Origin: Globodera rostochiensis
Taxonomy: Eukaryota; Nematoda; Chromadorea; Rhabditida; Heteroderidae
Length of the DNA: 64,000 bases
Direction: 5' to 3'
Assembly (NCBI GenBank): GCA_018350325.1
Contig: JAEVLN010000010.1
Span: forward strand, 1,674,001-1,738,000
In this document: one piece after another, positions 31,901-43,200 of the stretch
Numbering within the stretch: the stretch's first letter is position 1
Layout: every line of letters starts with the position of its first letter
The notes under the pieces: generated by a model
The model's database searches: none
The model's input: the letters and a program-made list of their open reading frames with translations, nothing else
What the model was told of the DNA's origin: nothing
Translations under genes and position numbers: made by a program

Positions 31901-34866
31901 GATGCTTCGTCTGTTGAGGACTCTTCATTTGCCGGAGATGATGCTTCGTCTGTTGAGGACTCTTCATTTGCCGGAGATGATGCTTCGTCGCTTGAGGAAT
32001 CTCCAGTGGCCGGGGATGATGCTTCGTCTGTAGAGGACTCTTCATTTGCCGGAGATGATGCTTCGTCTGTTGAGGACTCTTCATTTGCCGGAGATGATGC
32101 TTCGTCGGTAGAGGAATCTCCAGTGGCCGGGGATGATGCTGCTTCGTCTGTTGAGGACTCTTCATTTGCCGGAGATGATGCTTCGTCGGTAGAGGAATCT
32201 CCAGTGGCCGGGGATGATGCTTCGTCTGTAGAGGACTCTTCATTTGCCGAAGATGATGCTTCGTCTGTTGAGGACTCTTCATTTGCCGGAGATGATGCTT
32301 CGTCTGTTGAGGACTCTTCATTTGCCGGAGATGATGCTTCGTCTGTTGAGGACTCTTCATTTGCCGGAGATGATGCTTCGTCTGTTGAGGACTCTTCATT
32401 TGCCGGAGATGATGCTTCGTCTGTTGAGGACTCTTCATTTGTCGGAGATGATGCTTCGTCTGTTGAGGACTCTTCATTTGCCGGAGATGATGCTTCGTCT
32501 GTTGAGGACTCTTCATTTGCCGGAGATGATGCTTCGTCGCTAGAGGAATCTCCAGTGGCCGGGGATGATGCTTCGGATGCTGAGGACTCCTCAGTGGCCG
32601 GGGATGATGCTTCGTCTGTAGAGGACTCTTCATTTGCCGGAGATGATGCTTCGTCTGTTGAGGACTCTTCATTTGCCGGAGATGATGCTTCGTCTGTTGA
32701 GGACTCTTCATTTGCCGGAGATGATGCTTCGTCTGTTGAGGACTCTTCATTTGCCGGAGATGATGCTTCGTCTGTTGAGGACTCTTCATTTGTCGGAGAT
32801 GATGCTTCGTCTGTTGAGGACTCTTCATTTGCCGGAGATGATGCTTCGTCTGTTGAGGACTCTTCATTTGCCGGAGATGATGCTTCGTCGCTTGAGGAAT
32901 CTCCAGTGGCCGGGGATGATGCTTCGTCTGTAGAGGACTCTTCATTTGCCGGAGATGATGCTTCGTCTGTTGAGGACTCTTCATTTGCCGGAGATGATGC
33001 TTCGTCGGTAGAGGAATCTCCAGTGGCCGGGGATGATGCTGCTTCGTCTGTTGAGGACTCTTCATTTGCCGGAGATGATGCTTCGTCGGTAGAGGAATCT
33101 CCAGTGGCCGGGGATGATGCTTCGTCTGTAGAGGACTCTTCATTTGCCGAAGATGATGCTTCGTCTGTTGAGGACTCTTCATTTGCCGGAGATGATGCTT
33201 CGTCTGTTGAGGACTCTTCATTTGCCGGAGATGATGCTTCGTCTGTTGAGGACTCTTCATTTGCCGGAGATGATGCTTCGTCTGTTGAGGACTCTTCATT
33301 TGCCGGAGATGATGCTTCGTCTGTTGAGGACTCTTCATTTGCCGGGGATGATGCTTCGTCTGTAGAGGACTCTTCATTTGCCGAAGATGATGCTTCATCG
33401 GTAGAGGAATCTCCAGTGGCCGGAGATGATGCTTTGGATGCTGAGGACTCTCCAGTGGCCGGGGATGATACTTCGTCTGTAGAGGAATCTCCAGTGGCTG
33501 GGGATGATGCTTCGTCTGTTGAGGACTCTTCAGAGGCCGGGGATGATGCTTCGTCTGTAGAGGACTCTCCAGTGGCCGGGGATGATGCTTCGTCTGTTGA
33601 GGTTTCTTCATTTGCCGGGGATGATGCTTCGTCTGTTGAGGACTCTTCATTGGCCGGAGATGATGCTTCGTCTGTTGAGGACTCTCCAGTGGCCGGGGAT
33701 GATGCTTCGTCTGTTGAGGTTTCTTCATTTGCCGGGGATGATGCTTCGTCTGTTGAGGTTTCTTCATTTGCCGGGGATGATGCTTCGTCTGTTGAGGACT
33801 CTCCAGTGGCAGGAGATGATGCTTCGTCTGTTGAGGACTCTTCATTGGCCGGAGATGATGCTTCATCTGTTGAGGACTCTTCAGTGGCAGGAGATGATGC
33901 TTCGTCTGTTGAGGACTCTTCAGAGGCCGGGGATGATGCTTCGTCTGTAGAGGACTCTCCAGTGGCCGGGGATGATGCTTCGTCTGTTGAGGTTTCTTCA
34001 TTTGCCGGGGATGATGCTTCGTCTGTTGAGGACTCTTCAGTGGCAGGAGATGATGCTTCGTCTGTTGAGGACTCTTCATTGGCCGGAGATGATGCTTCAT
34101 CTGTTGAGGACTCTTCAGTGGCAGGAGATGATGCTTCGTCTGTTGAAGACTCTTCAGTGGCAGGAGATGATGCTTCGTCAGTAGAGGAATCTCCAGTGGC
34201 CGGGGATGATGCTTCGGATGCTGAGGACTCTTCAGTAGCCGGGGATAATGCTTCGTCTGTAGAGGAATCTCCAGTGGCCGGGGATGATGCTTTGTCTGTT
34301 GAAGACTCTTTAGTACCCGTAGATGATGCTTCATCTGTTGAGGACTCTTCTGTGGCCGGGGATGATGCTTTGTCTGTTGAAGACTCTTTAGTACCCGTAG
34401 ATGATGCTTCATCTGTTGAGGACTCTTCAGTGGCAGGAGATGATGCTTCGTTTGTTGCGGACTCATTGTTACCTTAGAAATATTATTACAATAATGTCTA
34501 TTATTAAGACCAATTACTACTTGTTTCAACTGTCGAATTTTCTCCGGTTATTTAAGAATGAGCGTGCCATCTGCCAATGTTTCTTGCGTTACAGTTAGAT
34601 TTTGTCCCGATATTGTTAAGGTGAACGATTGGGCATCTCTTACTACCGTTGAAGCCCTTTTCTTTCGACTTTGTTCTTTATGTCCATAAGTTTCTTGAAC
34701 ACTTTTCACTGAATCACTTCCTTCAGAAGATGGAATCAGCGAAGAGAAGAGCTTAAAATTGAAATGATTCGTTAATATGTATCAATTTCAAGTATCTCAC
34801 CGGTATAGAATTTGCTTCATAAATTTGTAAAATTATTAGAATTATGAAAATTATTTGGGACCGCAT
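28978..34866 (-). CDS. Secreted giant Ser/Glu/Ala-rich repeat protein (about 130 x 13-residue repeats)
   Basis: Exon 1 (34801-34866) begins ATG and encodes MRSQIIFIILIILQIYEANS, a signal peptide. A 49-bp intron joins it in phase 0 to exon 2 (from 34751), which reads IPSSEGSDSVKSVQETYG, then a dibasic-type RKKR, then SFTLTISGQNLTVTQETLAD. The main exon, open from about 34485 to the stop at 28978, encodes tandem TDEASSPANEESS units with variants (ASSPATGDSST, ASSPATEESST). It ends in a unique tail: serine runs, RPRHNWHFPGHHHYSKQ, a Lys/Gln/His-rich part and FAKRFYEWFHNLQKHMGR. The repeats contain no Met, so this frame has no internal ATG. Exon 2 and the repeats are in different frames; an intron between about 34650 and 34490 must fix this, but its exact sites are uncertain (TTTCTAAG or AATGAG as acceptor). 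Mucin-like or heavily modified surface or gland secretion is plausible; function unknown. Confidence 0.7.
29350..34470. repeat. 39-bp coding minisatellite with 1878-bp higher-order duplication
   Basis: The basic unit is 39 bp (GATGATGCTTCGTCTGTTGA start on the plus strand), about 130 copies. Marker variants recur at an exact 1878-bp offset: TTTGTCGG at 29621/31499, 30560/32438 and 30911/32789, and GCTTCGGATGCTGAGG at about 29793/31671 and 30693/32571-32573. Within each superunit there are 900-bp and 978-bp sub-blocks, each with one in-frame GCT insertion. The right-hand end (33380-34470) is more diverged. Confidence 0.9.
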
Positions 34867-35539
34867 CCTCGTTGATTGGTTTAATTGACCAAATTTTTAT
34901 GTGAACTCCATTGCTATTAGGGGTTTTATATTTGTGCTTTTGTGCGTTCATGGCGTACATTGCCTGCGTTTTAATTTCCAATCTATGTTTGAACAGCAAA
35001 AATTTTATTTGAAATGGGGTAAATTTTATGTAAAGTACAATTTTAAGCTTTATTTGTTCAATTTTTGATACCAATTTCAACATCCGTAAAATAATTGTTC
35101 AAACAATAACTTTGAATCGAACGTACACATCCTAACAATTCATTTCAATCATTCATAATTTGTTGGGCTCAACGACTCGAAATAAATTTTCTTTGAATTT
35201 CGGTTCATTGACGTGTCTTAATCAAATTTGATGGACTTGGCCAAGTTTATTTTGCTCTCCGATCAGCGCGGCTTTAAATCAATTTGCACAACTTTAAAAA
35301 ATACAGTTTTAAACATCTCGACTCTCAAAAAACAGAAATAAATCTCTAAAAAAAGTACAGTTACGAACTCTGGTTTATGGCAACAAGGCAAAAACCAACC
35401 ATCCATCATCCGTTTAGTGCTGTGAAACAGGAGAGCAAAAAGCCACCAATATATTCACAAGAAGCACTTCATGATCAGAAACCATAAAAATAATACATTT
35501 TAAAGGTTATCTGTGAAAGTGATCATCTCTTTTTTTCAT
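34867..35539. other. Upstream region of the giant repeat gene; intergenic
   Basis: AT-rich with no convincing exon. The minus-strand frame at 34817-35083 only overlaps exon 1 of the repeat gene in another frame. Promoter elements for the minus-strand gene would lie here, but I cannot identify them. Confidence 0.4.
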
Positions 35540-35875
35540 TTAAACAAATGGGCACTTCTCGGCAAAACATTTGTGGGCACAGTGCTCCTTGAGGTCAATA
35601 CAGTCCGACATACAATAAGGTTTTTCCGCCGGGTAGTTGGTACAATGGCTCCAGCAGCTTAAGAAACTCGACTTGCATTCTTCACAGCAGGCCTTCATGG
35701 TGTCGCTGTTGGGAAACAAAAAAAATTTGTGCAAACAAAAAAAAGAAAACCCCAAAACATTGTCAAAGAAAATTAGTAACTCAAAATAATCAGGATATTC
35801 AGGATGAACAGGACCAGCGACAACCAGACTGATCAATGTGATCAACACGATTACAGTAACCAAACGTGTGAACAT
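35540..35875 (-). CDS. Secreted cysteine-rich 86-aa protein, member 1
   Basis: Two exons (35781-35875 and 35540-35705) join in phase 2 across a 75-bp intron that happens to be open, giving 86 residues. Residues 1-20 form a signal peptide (MFTRLVTVIVLITLISLVVA). The mature part has ten cysteines spaced CC-x2-C-x6-C-x3-C-x9-C-x3-C-x6-C-x3-C-x4-C (starting KACCEECKSSFLSCW). This spacing is shared with the genes at 36980 and 38394. Such a disulfide-rich secreted peptide could act extracellularly in the worm or its host; I do not recognise a named family. Confidence 0.8.
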   Translation of the reverse strand: MFTRLVTVIVLITLISLVVAGPVHPEYPDYFELLIFFDNVLGFSFFCLHKFFLFPNSDTMKACCEECKSSFLSCWSHCTNYPAEKPYCMSDCIDLKEHCAHKCFAEKCPFV

Positions 35876-36459
35876 CTTCTCTCTGTGTTACTGTAGAATT
35901 ATTCGTTTTAATAAATTTTAAATGCTAGATAGACAATTATTTAAAAAAAAAGAAGACCATAATGACATCATAGAGCAAATGCTAAATGCAGGAAAAGCAT
36001 TGAATATTTATGGAAGAAGTTTGTGGATGGATGGATTGATGGATGATGGGGGTCGGTTGATAAAGGAGGATAATGTGAATTTATTATTCCGAACAAGAAA
36101 ATCAGTACAGAATCGTTAACATTTTCTTATTTTTGACACTAAATTCTAAAAGCTTTTTGGTGATTCGTACAAATTAGATCAAATTTAAAATAAATATTTT
36201 ATTAAATTTAAAATTTAATCTTTGTAATTACAATGACTAATTTTGCTTTTTATTTTAAGAATATAATAAGCAGAAATTTTTTCCATTTTGAATCAATTAT
36301 ATTTCTTAATCAATGATCTACAAATCCATGCCAACTTATTCGTGAAAAGGCCTACATAAAAGTTTCAATGACCTGCACGATTGAACTCTTCCCAACTCCC
36401 GCCCCCAAAGTCCAATCAGTCAAAAAATCGTCGAGGATCAATCTTAGCTTAATCGGGCG

Positions 36460-36487
36460 GCAGTGTAGCTCAATCGGTAGAACATCC
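36460..36487 (+). other. tRNA 5'-half-like sequence
   Basis: GGCAGTGTAGCTCAATCGG followed by TAGAAC resembles the A-box half of a tRNA, but no T arm or B box follows. It is likely a fragment of a tRNA-derived repeat. The rest of 35876-36979 is AT-rich with a repeated block (TTAGACAAAAAATAAATTAG at about 36621 and 36769; GACAACCCCTTAAATGCATT at about 36686 and 36943). Confidence 0.3.
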
Positions 36488-36979
36488 AACCGGACGACCC
36501 CCCGGCGTTTTGCCTTTTCTGCGGCAAACGTGCAACACGCCAGAGGCAAGAAGCAAATCGGAACGATTTTTTGCAAAAGGCGCCCAACAATTATTAAGTC
36601 CCCCCAATTCTTCTTGCATTAGACAAAAAATAAATTAGTTAATTTATTTAATAAATGAAAAACATTAAAATATTTCAGAAAAATAGACAACCCCTTAAAT
36701 GCATTTATATTAAACATTGAAAATGTTTCAAAAAAGCGCCCAACAGTTAAGTGCAGCCAATTCTGCATTAGACAAAAAATAAATTAGTTAATTTATTTAA
36801 TAAATATGAAAAAACAAATTACAATATTTCAGGGAAATAGACAATCCCTTAAATGCATTTATATTTAACATTCGATTTGGCGCTTAGTTACCTAATTTAT
36901 TTAATAAATATGAAAAGCAAATTACAATATTTCAGGGAAATAGACAACCCCTTAAATGCATTTATAAGCCTCCCATTAA

Positions 36980-37368
36980 TTACATAAAATCATCTGGACG
37001 AGTGCACACGAAAAGGTGGCACTTTTTGTAGCTGCAATTGCCCAAGTCAATGCGACAGTTCAGCACACAAACTTCGCTTTCCGTATCATTCAGAGCGCAT
37101 TCGATGCAGCAATATTTGAACGACTTGTAGCAGTCCGAGCAACATTTTTTTTCTTCAGCGCTGTTGAAGAAAAGAAAAAGTGAAAATTTCCTTAAAATGA
37201 TAAAAAGAAAAAAACGTAAATTCAATAAAATCACAAGATTTCCATCGAAAAAAATTCACAAAAACTAAAAATCCCACAAAAAGATTACGAGTCCTCGTCA
37301 TTGTCATCAGTGCTGATCGGGCTGATCAATGCGATCAAAAGGATTACAGTATTCAGACGGGCAAACAT
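36980..37368 (-). CDS. Secreted cysteine-rich 86-aa protein, member 2
   Basis: Exons 37289-37368 and 36980-37160 join in phase 2, giving 86 residues, the same length as members 1 and 3. The signal peptide MFARLNTVILLIALISPIS resembles that of member 1, and an acidic DDNDED stretch follows. The cysteine part starts KKCCSDCYKSFKYCC and follows the family spacing, with one additional cysteine in the x3 gap and x4 gaps near the end (SYKK, HLFV). It lies about 1.1 kb from member 1 in the same orientation, consistent with tandem duplication. Confidence 0.8.
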
Positions 37369-38393
37369 CCTTAAATATACGGTAATATCGGCTTTAATTT
37401 TATAATTATTTAACGTAATTTAAAATTACCATAATTTAACATAATTCAAGAATGAGTATCATAAATTTGCTTTTTAGAAAAAATTTTCATAAAACTTGAA
37501 TGAATAATTTGTTGGACAAAATGTCAAAAGGCAAATTCATTGAATCATGCAACCAACCCAGCAGGAGATTTATCACCAAATGTGGAAACAAAAACTTTTA
37601 ATGTTATTAAAACATTGTGTAATTACTATTAATTCAAATTTGTTGTTTTACATTTTTTTAAATTCATAAAAGAAAGGCATAAAAATATTTATGGAAATTA
37701 GATGATGATGTGTGATTTTTGTTGTTGATGGTTGTGTGGGCTTGTGGTGATGGTCTGCTGATGGTAAAGCAAGAAGATAATGGGAATTTATAAATAATAT
37801 ATTTATTCATTCTGTGAAGGCAAAAAGGATGACGGATTCATTCGTCACAATAAATTGGTTATTCGATCACTTTACCAATTTTTGCGTTTTTTTGTCGATT
37901 CTGTCCAATTATCGGTCCAAAATTTAAAAATTCAATTAAACTACGTTTATACAAAGAAAGCAATTCTATGTTATGGGTAAATTGGTAATCCTAAAGTACC
38001 AGCAATTTTGAAAGTCTATAACTTTTTTTTGTAATCAACCAAATCAAACAAACACGATGCCTTTCGAAAGCTCTAAATAAGAAAATTCTTTTAGGAAAAA
38101 AAGCCAAACGGTTCAATTTGTTTTAAAAAAGTTTAACGTGAAAAATACCCAACATCGGGGTTTCCCATAGTTTTTTATGAAAAATGTTTAGCTTTGGCTT
38201 ACAATAGCTTTAAAAGCTTAGAGTTTTCGAAAAGAAATCATTACTTGTTTTTTGACTAATTTTCTTTTTTTGCTTTTTTTAAATTTCTCAAACCTATGCC
38301 ATACCAACATTTAGTCCTTAAAAAAATAATTTAAATAATTTTAGGCTTTTAATAATTTTTTGCTGTTTTACAGAAAGAAGTCCCTCCTCCAAC
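37369..38393. other. AT-rich intergenic DNA
   Basis: Between divergently transcribed family members 2 and 3. 37690-37780 has GATGATG/TTGTTG low complexity. Around 37990-38190 a dispersed motif (CTATAACTTTTTT, CAACCAAATCAAA, CGAAAGCTCTAAAT) resembles sequence near 39960 and 54510. No exon is supported. Confidence 0.4.
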
Positions 38394-39144
38394 ATGATGA
38401 TGTTTAATCTGATTACCGTCTTCTTTCTTTTGTTCACGGCATTTCGTCAAGTGGAATCGTATGTCCTCAAAACGTAAATTTATCATTTCTATTTTTATCA
38501 TTTATAACCTAGTACTAAAATTTTGTAAAATTTATTCAATTTAGTGCCGTTAAGCTAAAATTTTTATTAGAAATTTTTCCTTAAAACCTGCTAAGTAAAG
38601 AATATAAATTTTCTTTCCCAATTTTTGACGAACGTAAATTTGTGTTATTTAAACTTCTTTTTAAAAATTTTTAAGCTTCTTATTAGGGTTGGACAAAGCC
38701 GGATATTATACGGGTCCCCCGGATACCGGATAGCTCAAAAACACCTGAATATCCGTCCGAATACCGGGTAATTTGGCTGGGACTGGGATTGATCCAAGAC
38801 CCGGATAATTTTACCTTCCGAAAACACCCGGATACTGGTCCCGGATAACCCGGGTTTGTCCAACCTTACTTTTTATTAAATATTTTTTTAAAAAATTTTT
38901 GACCCTACGCGTGTTGTAATTACAAAATTTTTGCTAGAAAATTATTGTTTTCAAAATTTTTAGGACTCCATGCTGCATGCCATGCACCAAGGACTACTGG
39001 GCCTGCCATATGAACTGCGTGCTAAAAGACGAAGGCAATATTGTGTGCGAACCGAACTGCCGCGCCGATTTTTTGTCCGATTGCGCGAAAGCGAAATGTG
39101 GTACCCCGTGCCGCCGTCCTTTAATCGACCCAAAAGACGAATAA
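38394..39144 (+). CDS. Secreted cysteine-rich 86-aa protein, member 3
   Basis: Exons 38394-38473 and 38964-39144 join in phase 2 and give 86 residues. The signal peptide is MMMFNLITVFFLLFTAFRQV. The mature part begins TPCCMPCTKDYWACHMNC, with spacing CC-x2-C-x6-C-x3-C-x9-C-x3-C-x7-C-x4-C-x3-C. Exon lengths (80 and 181) equal those of member 2. The intron is 490 bp because it holds a hAT-like MITE (38684-38868). AATAAA overlaps the stop codon and a second one lies near 39240, possible polyadenylation signals. It is inverted relative to members 1 and 2. Confidence 0.8.
38684..38868. mobile_element. hAT-like MITE in the intron of cysteine-rich member 3
   Basis: Ends TAGGGTTGGACAAA and TTTGTCCAACCTTA, 185 bp, interior rich in GGATA.CCGG motifs. 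Flanks CTTCTTAT and CTTTTTAT match at 7 of 8 positions, fitting an 8-bp target duplication. It is closely related to the 187-bp copy at 45015-45201. Confidence 0.8.
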
Positions 39145-40248
39145 AATTGTTGGACAATTTTGTACCCTTGAAAATGTGCAATTTTATGCAAAATTCGCAC
39201 ACATTTTGTGTTCGTGAAATGAAATCATTTTATTTGACAGAATAAAATACATACGTTTGCTTAAACAAACAAACAAAAAAATGTAAATGTTAAATATTTG
39301 TTAAAAGATAATTAAATTTATAAATTAAAAACAATTGAAATGATATATGAAGATTACAAATATTTGTTTTGTGCCAAATTTCTATGTAATTTGGTGTCTG
39401 TTATTGTTTTTGAGAGATTTGCAATTAAAAATATTCAACTTTTGAGAAGTTTACAATTTCTAAAATAAAAAATCGCAAGAATGCTAATCAACATCAAAAG
39501 TACGCACAAATCCTCATTTCAAGAAAAAGTCAATGCTTTTGTGTGCATTTTATGCATTGAAGCACACTTTAGAAGATGTTTTTTAATTATCACCGTAACT
39601 TATTGAGCCCGTAAAACCAAAGCGTTGAATTGTATGTAATTCTTAAACTTGAGCCAAATCAAAATAAATGAAAAAACAGTGTCACATCAAGGCATAATTA
39701 GCAATTCCTTCGCAAAATGCCGAAATTCTTAGATTTTTGCCAAATAATAATAATAAATATGACCTCAATATTGATTTCGTTTTCATTATCGCGCATCAAT
39801 AGAAATGATTGAAATTTGTGTTACCCATTTTTTAGGGCAAAGCTTTTTGATATCGGTTCTTTTTTTTTTATTATTATTTATATAAAATTGAAATAGATAA
39901 ATAAACCCAACTCGCTACACCCGAACTCGCAACTTTTTTCCAAGCTTATTTTCTTATAGCTTTTTTCAAGGTCAACTAAATCAAAGATTTTAGGTATCAT
40001 TCAAAAGCTTACAATTTGTAGTGTTTTATATTCTTTTGCCGTAACTTTTTTCAGATCTGTCCTGTCACTTAGCTTTTGCTTGTAGACGATTCTACTAATT
40101 GTAATCTTTTGAGGAAAAAATGTAACAAAAAGGCAAAAAAATAAATAAATAATTCCGTTCCAATGTAATAAAAACAGCATACCTATATGGAAAAGTTTTA
40201 CAGAATGGAAAAAATGCGGTCATAAAATCAGGGACTAAAACCTCAAGA
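39145..40248. other. AT-rich intergenic DNA
   Basis: I see no gene. 39940-40080 carries the dispersed motif with GGTCAACTAAATCAAAG and GGTATCATTCAAAA that recurs near 54515. 40095-40248 lies just downstream of the stop of HTH-module gene A. Confidence 0.45.
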
Positions 40249-43200
40249 TTAGAAAAGAATTTTTCCAATGCGTTCATTTCTTTTCCTTCTGAAATCATTC
40301 CATTTCCACGGTATATCATTTAGAGAATTAGCAGATGAAGTTGAGCGTTCAGAACTGTGAATTTTTTAAAATTAAATTTAATTTTAATAATTGAAATTAC
40401 CCGCCATGTCGCTGAACATTGTCAATTGGTTCACCATTGTCCACTTAATATGATTGAATTAATTCATTCTTACAACTGAACCAGGAATTCGGCTATACTC
40501 GCGTTCGGAACCCGGATTCCAGAAATAACCGAAACCGGAATCCAGAGTAACCGGATTTTAGACTATTGGAACCGATAATTCGAAGCCAGTTCGAGCTTTA
40601 ATTAAGAATTCTGGGGAAGCAATAACGACTAACAAAAAATATGCAATTACGAACCTGACTAAAATTATGTAAACATTTCTTAGGAATAAAATATATCTTT
40701 ATTATAAATGAAAGAATGTTTTATACGATGAAAAAAATTTTTTTTAAATTGGCCAATTTAATAAAATTTTAATTAACAAATCATACCTTTATTTAAAAAT
40801 TGCCGTTTCCAAAGATTTATGGTTGGCAAGGGGATGTTCAACCTTTGTGCAATTTCTTCTTTATTCATTTTTGGATTCTTTTCTTCAATTTTGTAAAATT
40901 GTTTCACAAACTCCGCCTTCTCAGCCTCAGTGTGTCTCTTTTGTTTTTCTGATTAAGATTAGTTAAATTAAAAATAAATATAAACAAACAAAAGATTTAC
41001 TTAAAATTCCATTTTCGTTTTTCCAATTATACAATGTTGTACGAGAAACTCCTAATTTTTGCGCAATTTTTCCATCAATTTTTTTCATATCGTAAGACAT
41101 TCCTTTTGCCCGGGTTTTGAATTCTTTTTTTAATTTATCAAACTCCGCGATTTTTTCTTGTTTTTCTACATCCGAATATCTTTTTCTAACATCTTTAATC
41201 AAAAGAAACAAACAAATCATTCAATTTTCATTCATTTGAATTGATTATTTATTAAATTCTTTAAACGATTTTGTTAGGTGACTTTCAAAAATTTAAATTT
41301 AAATAGCAAAATAAAAATTTATGAAAAATCTGATTTGTGGGAATAAATTTGCGATTTATATACAAAATTACCAGGTTTTGAGTCTTTCGATTTTCTTTTC
41401 CAACTATACAGGGTTATGATGTTAATGTCCAACATTTGCGCAATTTCGTCATTACGCAGTTGAGGATTTTCTTTTTTAATTATATTAAAATTTTTCAACA
41501 ATTCCACCTTTTCAGCGTCAGTGTAGTTCTTTACTTGATCTGCAAGTTGATAATTAAAAATAAAATAAAAAATCAAAATATTACATATTCCACGTTTTCG
41601 TTTCCATTTACAAATTGTTTGGTGACTAAACCCCAATTTTTTTGCAATTTTTTCTTCAATTTCTTTGCCAGACAAATAATGATCATTTTTTTGAACATAT
41701 TCATCTTTCATTTTGTTAAATTTTTTAATGATTTTCCATTTTTCATTTTCTTCTTCTTCACGAGTCATTTTGAGTTCTTTTGAAATTCCAAGCGCATTTT
41801 TCCAGTTGTAAATTTTTATAACAGGTAATCCCAATTTTTGCTCAATTTTTTCATTAATTTTCCGCATAGCTTTGGGGCTAACAAATTTGTTTTTAAGCTT
41901 TTCATATTTCATTATTATTTCTCTTTTCACATTATCAGCGTCAATGTGTCTGTTTTGTTTTTCTGTGCAAAGTAATTTAATTAAAATAAAATAATTAAAA
42001 CTAAAAATTTACTTGAAATTCCAAGTTGGGTTTTCCACCTATAAATTGTATGACGAGAAACTCCCAATTTTTGCGCAATTTTTTTATCAACATTTTTCAC
42101 ATGGTAAGACATTCCTTCGGCCCGCGTTTTGAATTTGTTTTTTATTTTATCAAACTCCGCAATTATTTCTTGTTTTTCTACTTCCGAATAATTCTTGTTA
42201 ATACCTTTAATCAAAAAAATTGAAATCATTCAATTTATGTTAAAATTAGAATTAATATTATTTATTATTTCCAGGCATGCTCACGGTTACCCGTAACCGC
42301 GGATACCCGCGGCTAACCGCGGTTAACGGTTATGGAATTTTAAAGCACCGCGGTTACGGTCGGTTAACGGTTATGACCATTAAAACCGCGGTTAACCGTC
42401 GCATCCGTTGTTTTTTTGATTACTGGACGATTTGCCTTTATACTTTCATTGACTTTTATTCACTTTTCACCACGTGAATAAATCTGTCCAGCGGCTTAGT
42501 GGTGAAACTCTTAGACTGATTTTATTTGGTTTAGGTTCAAGCCCCTTCCGCTGTAATCAGTGAAGAAGATCGACAATATGTGTTGCCGGAAAATTAAAAT
42601 TTTTTAGTGTTTCATAAAAGAAAAATCAAAGTGAAGATTTTATCTTGCCACATACATCTCCCTTGAAAAGTCCGGGTTGGTCCCGGTCCCGGTTTTTCTG
42701 GTCCCGGTAAGTCCCGGTCCCGGTTAGTCGACGAAGTGTCGCGTCGACGAAATGTCAGTCGACGAAATGTCGGCACCCCCATCATTTTCATGTAATGTAA
42801 ATGAACAATTTTTCTTACATTTTTCTGATTTTTTTGAAAAATGGACATATTTACAAATTTTTGGAATTTGGAACCGAAACCGTTGGAACCGGTTCCGAAA
42901 CCGGTTCCCGGAACCGCGAAAATCCGGAACCGGTTTGGAACCGGAACCGCGGAACCGTGAAAATTCGGAACCGCTTCGGAACCGGAACCGCGGAACCGCC
43001 AAAATCCGGAACCGGTTTGGAACCGGAACCGTGGAACCGTTAGAAAAAATGGAACCGGGAAAACACTGGCTGTAATCATTTCATTTTTATATTTTAATAT
43101 CCCTTCTTTTTAGTATTCTTACAATTTTTAGCAAAAATTTTAGCTATAAAAAGTAAAATTCTAAGTATTTACATAAATAATTAGTTCATTTTAGAACTCA

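Noticed and set aside
29350..34470. CRISPR-like regular repeats
   Set aside because: The 39-bp units are contiguous, with no unique spacers, in a eukaryotic coding context.
29240..34477. 1745-codon plus-strand frame (AGDDASSVEDSS repeats)
   Set aside because: It shares the 39-bp array with a minus-strand frame that has a signal-peptide exon and a unique C-terminus. The plus frame starts inside that C-terminus and has no independent gene structure.
29487..34529. 1680-codon minus-strand frame (QTKHHLRQMKSP repeats)
   Set aside because: It has ATG starts but ends inside the array without a unique C-terminus and has no signal peptide; the sister frame explains the locus better.
41436..41783. 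115-codon plus-strand Phe-rich frame (and its twin at 54955-55302)
   Set aside because: Antisense of the lysine-rich HTH modules in genes A and C.
42612..43079. Frames of RFR, GSG and EPRN type repeats on both strands
   Set aside because: Generated by the AACCGGAACCGCGG cluster in intron 3 of gene A.
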